Shown: positions 62,714 through 64,000 of the stretch, piece after piece
Layout of the letters: each line of letters begins with the position of its first letter
How positions within the stretch are numbered: position 1 is the stretch's first letter
Source of the DNA: Pseudomonadota bacterium
Lineage (GTDB): Bacteria > Pseudomonadota > Gammaproteobacteria > Steroidobacterales > Steroidobacteraceae
Assembly (NCBI GenBank): GCA_025356075.1
Contig: JANXUT010000088.1
Coordinates: 1-64,000, forward strand
DNA length: 64,000 nt
Reading direction: 5' to 3'
The notes under the pieces: model-generated
What the model saw: only the letters and a program-made list of their open reading frames with translations
Told to the model about the DNA's origin: nothing
Database searches by the model: none
Translations under genes and position numbers: made by a program

Positions 62714-63099
62714 GTACCAGCCGAGCGGCCCCGGCAGCGCCTACTGGCTGCCGGGGTCGCTAGTCTCGCGCGAGGCGGTCTTGTGCCGGGTAGGGGGGCC
62801 TCAATCTCTAATCGCAGGCCGATGGAAAGCGCGCGTGTGTCGCTTTACGCGCGCCAGCGAAATTGGGTAGGTGGGTAATGCGCGCCGAGCCTGACAGTCA
62901 ACCGGCGATCTCGGCACTGCGCTTAAGCGTCGAGTCTTACTTCTCGGTCGACAAAACGGTCGGAGCTGTGTGAATCTAAAGGGAACTAGTTGACGCTCCG
63001 CGCGCGAAGGAACGCAGCGCCCCGATCCGCAGAAGAGCGTGCTAAGCTCGCGGCGCGCGCGGTGGCGCGGATTGAAAGTCTCGGGGCAAACGATCATCC
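62714..63099. other. Intergenic region after capsid gene with hairpin and possible tiny ORF
   Basis: A perfect 10-bp stem, CCCCGGCAGC and GCTGCCGGGG (62729-62738 and 62747-62756), lies 15 bp after the capsid stop; no T-run follows, so it is a weak terminator or an RNA-stabilising hairpin. A 31-codon ORF at 62878-62973 (MRAEPDSQPAIS...) has AGGTGG just upstream but no recognisable family. Otherwise I see no gene. Confidence 0.5.
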
Positions 63100-63855
63100 A
63101 TGGTAGGAAGAGGTTCGCCGCTCCCCAGAAAGTTGACTCGCGACGCGATCGTTGAAGCGCTTTTGGAAATTCGGTTTGATGCGCCGACCGTTCTTCCGGA
63201 AGTGCTCTTCGGCCGATTGTCCGAGCACGCGGCATGGGTGGGCTTTCAACAGCGGCGACTCCCGGCGTATGAAATTCCGGCTCCGATGCGCGAGGCAGAC
63301 GCGAACTTTAGATTCGCACCGGTATTTGAGTTGACAGGCACCGCAGTGCAGAGAGCGGTGCGCATCGGCCCGCACGTGATGTCGTATCACACTCTTGCGC
63401 CGTATCCCGGATGGGACGCCTTTAAGCCTGAAATGGATGCTGCGATCGACCAGCTCTATGCGAAGGCACCCGACATTACCGTGACGCGCATTTCTCTGCG
63501 CTACCTCAACGCGCTGACTGCAGAGCATCACGGTATTGCGTCACCCGCTGACCTTGACGTAGAAGTGCGCGTCTCCGAAGACCGCGTGTCTGAGAAGATC
63601 AATCTGAATTTCCACAGCGCGATCGCGCGGGACCTACAGAGCGCCGTCCGAATCGCTACGCCCGAGTTTCTCCAAGGACCGATTCCGGGAGGGTGTACCG
63701 TATTCGTCGACATTGAAATCTCGACCCCGGAAGGGTTCGCTGGCGCGACCCCGGCTGAAGTAAAAGCGTGGGCAGCGCTCGCCCATGACGCGGAGAAGGC
63801 AGAGTTCTTTCACCTGCTGACACAGGCGACGATCGACAGGCTACGAGAGGCATAA
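63100..63855 (+). CDS. TIGR04255-family protein
   Basis: 251 residues. Features of the sporadically distributed TIGR04255 family: an N-terminal KLTRDAIVEALLEIRFDAP, a central VMSYHTLAPYPGWDAFKPEMDAAI strand-helix, VTRISLRYLNAL, and a C-terminal AWAALAHDAEKAEFFHLLTQATIDRL. No enzymatic motif is visible and no biochemical role is established for the family. Its patchy occurrence on mobile DNA and its usual pairing with a second gene, here starting at the next base, suggest a two-component accessory or defence cassette. Confidence 0.78.
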   Translation: MVGRGSPLPRKLTRDAIVEALLEIRFDAPTVLPEVLFGRLSEHAAWVGFQQRRLPAYEIPAPMREADANFRFAPVFELTGTAVQRAVRIGPHVMSYHTLAPYPGWDAFKPEMDAAIDQLYAKAPDITVTRISLRYLNALTAEHHGIASPADLDVEVRVSEDRVSEKINLNFHSAIARDLQSAVRIATPEFLQGPIPGGCTVFVDIEISTPEGFAGATPAEVKAWAALAHDAEKAEFFHLLTQATIDRLREA

Positions 63856-64000
63856 GTGAAGTACCTCAATCCGACAAGCACTGCGTCCGTCGCATTCGTG
63901 ACCGACACGTCTTCCGCTTCAACGGAGCCTGCTGACCCCGCCGCGATCGCGGCATATCTTGGTACACAGGCTGCGCACACACCGTCGACACAGGTTGTGC
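63856..64000 (+). CDS. Partner gene of TIGR04255 protein, cut by window end
   Basis: A GTG start immediately after the TAA of the upstream gene opens a frame to the window end (48 codons: KYLNPTSTASVAFVTDTSSASTEPADPAAIAAYLG...). The visible part is Ser/Thr/Ala-rich and shows no domain. The zero-base spacing indicates one transcript with the TIGR04255 gene. Confidence 0.55.
   Translation, partial: MKYLNPTSTASVAFVTDTSSASTEPADPAAIAAYLGTQAAHTPSTQVV

Noticed and set aside
62729-62756. Intrinsic terminator after the capsid gene
   Set aside because: The stem is perfect but no T-run follows; kept only as a hairpin in the intergenic entry.
62878-62973. 31-codon ORF between the capsid and TIGR04255 genes
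   Set aside because: A ribosome-binding-like AGGTGG precedes it, but no homology or coding bias can be judged at this length.

Overview
The window is GC-rich DNA with dense genes, short spacers and many 4-bp stop/start overlaps. Four TonB-dependent receptor genes or remnants, several exported c-type cytochromes, exported TlpA-like thioredoxins, an ECF sigma factor beside a TPR-tailed Ser/Thr kinase, and a GalNAc/galactoside locus with its own receptor suggest a free-living, polymer- or peptide-scavenging gammaproteobacterium, perhaps of the Steroidobacterales/Xanthomonadales type. That placement is inference from gene content. No rRNA or tRNA was recognised.

Layout. 1-1381: a complete IS630-family element inserted in a siderophore-interacting-protein gene, leaving its 3' end. 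1414-8714: a TlpA-like protein, a vanadium-haloperoxidase-like PAP2 protein, a beta-barrel/receiver-like pair, a CadC-like membrane regulator with TPRs, and an ArsR-AHSA1 operon with a promoter that implies a leaderless mRNA. 9022-12990: a decay zone. It holds a broken urease operon (ureC, ureF and ureG damaged, only ureE open), the tail of a GH106 rhamnosidase fused onto truncated ureG, and a multiply mutated alpha/beta hydrolase. 13115-18168: TlpA-like/VOC exported pair, crystallin-like/glycine-zipper protein, a small exported protein, gamma-glutamyltransferase and its TetR regulator.

18438-24176 is one directional cluster: TonB receptor, c4-like dihaem cytochrome, MauG/cytochrome-c-peroxidase-like dihaem protein, and a beta-helix protein with a C-terminal haem domain. 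I do not recognise this as a described pathway, and it is the best candidate for a new system. It is followed by selO, a ccdAB toxin-antitoxin pair with a large operator palindrome, and a galactosaminide locus (26617-38172). In that locus a minus-strand operon (GH36 enzyme, AgaR-type repressor, secreted amidohydrolase) diverges from a plus-strand operon (TonB receptor, DMT permease, AgaZ, AgaS, sugar kinase) around a promoter followed by an AgaR-like operator.

38256-54493 carries mostly chromosomal functions: a DUF1345 membrane protein, a DUF4242 protein with a strong terminator, an M19 dipeptidase, a dihaem DUF1111 oxidoreductase, the ECF/kinase pair, an EAL protein overlapping a sigma-54 activator gene, and dgcN-dgcA for D-glutamate use. 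54787-58403 is a TonB receptor split by a recent IS4-family insertion with a perfect 9-bp target duplication; its signal peptide is also frameshifted. A 137-bp MITE (58686-58822) then borders an integrative element running to the window end: a winged-helix protein, two small proteins and a tyrosine recombinase linked by 4-bp overlaps, two unknown small proteins, an HK97-type major capsid protein, and a TIGR04255-family gene followed by a gene cut by the window end.
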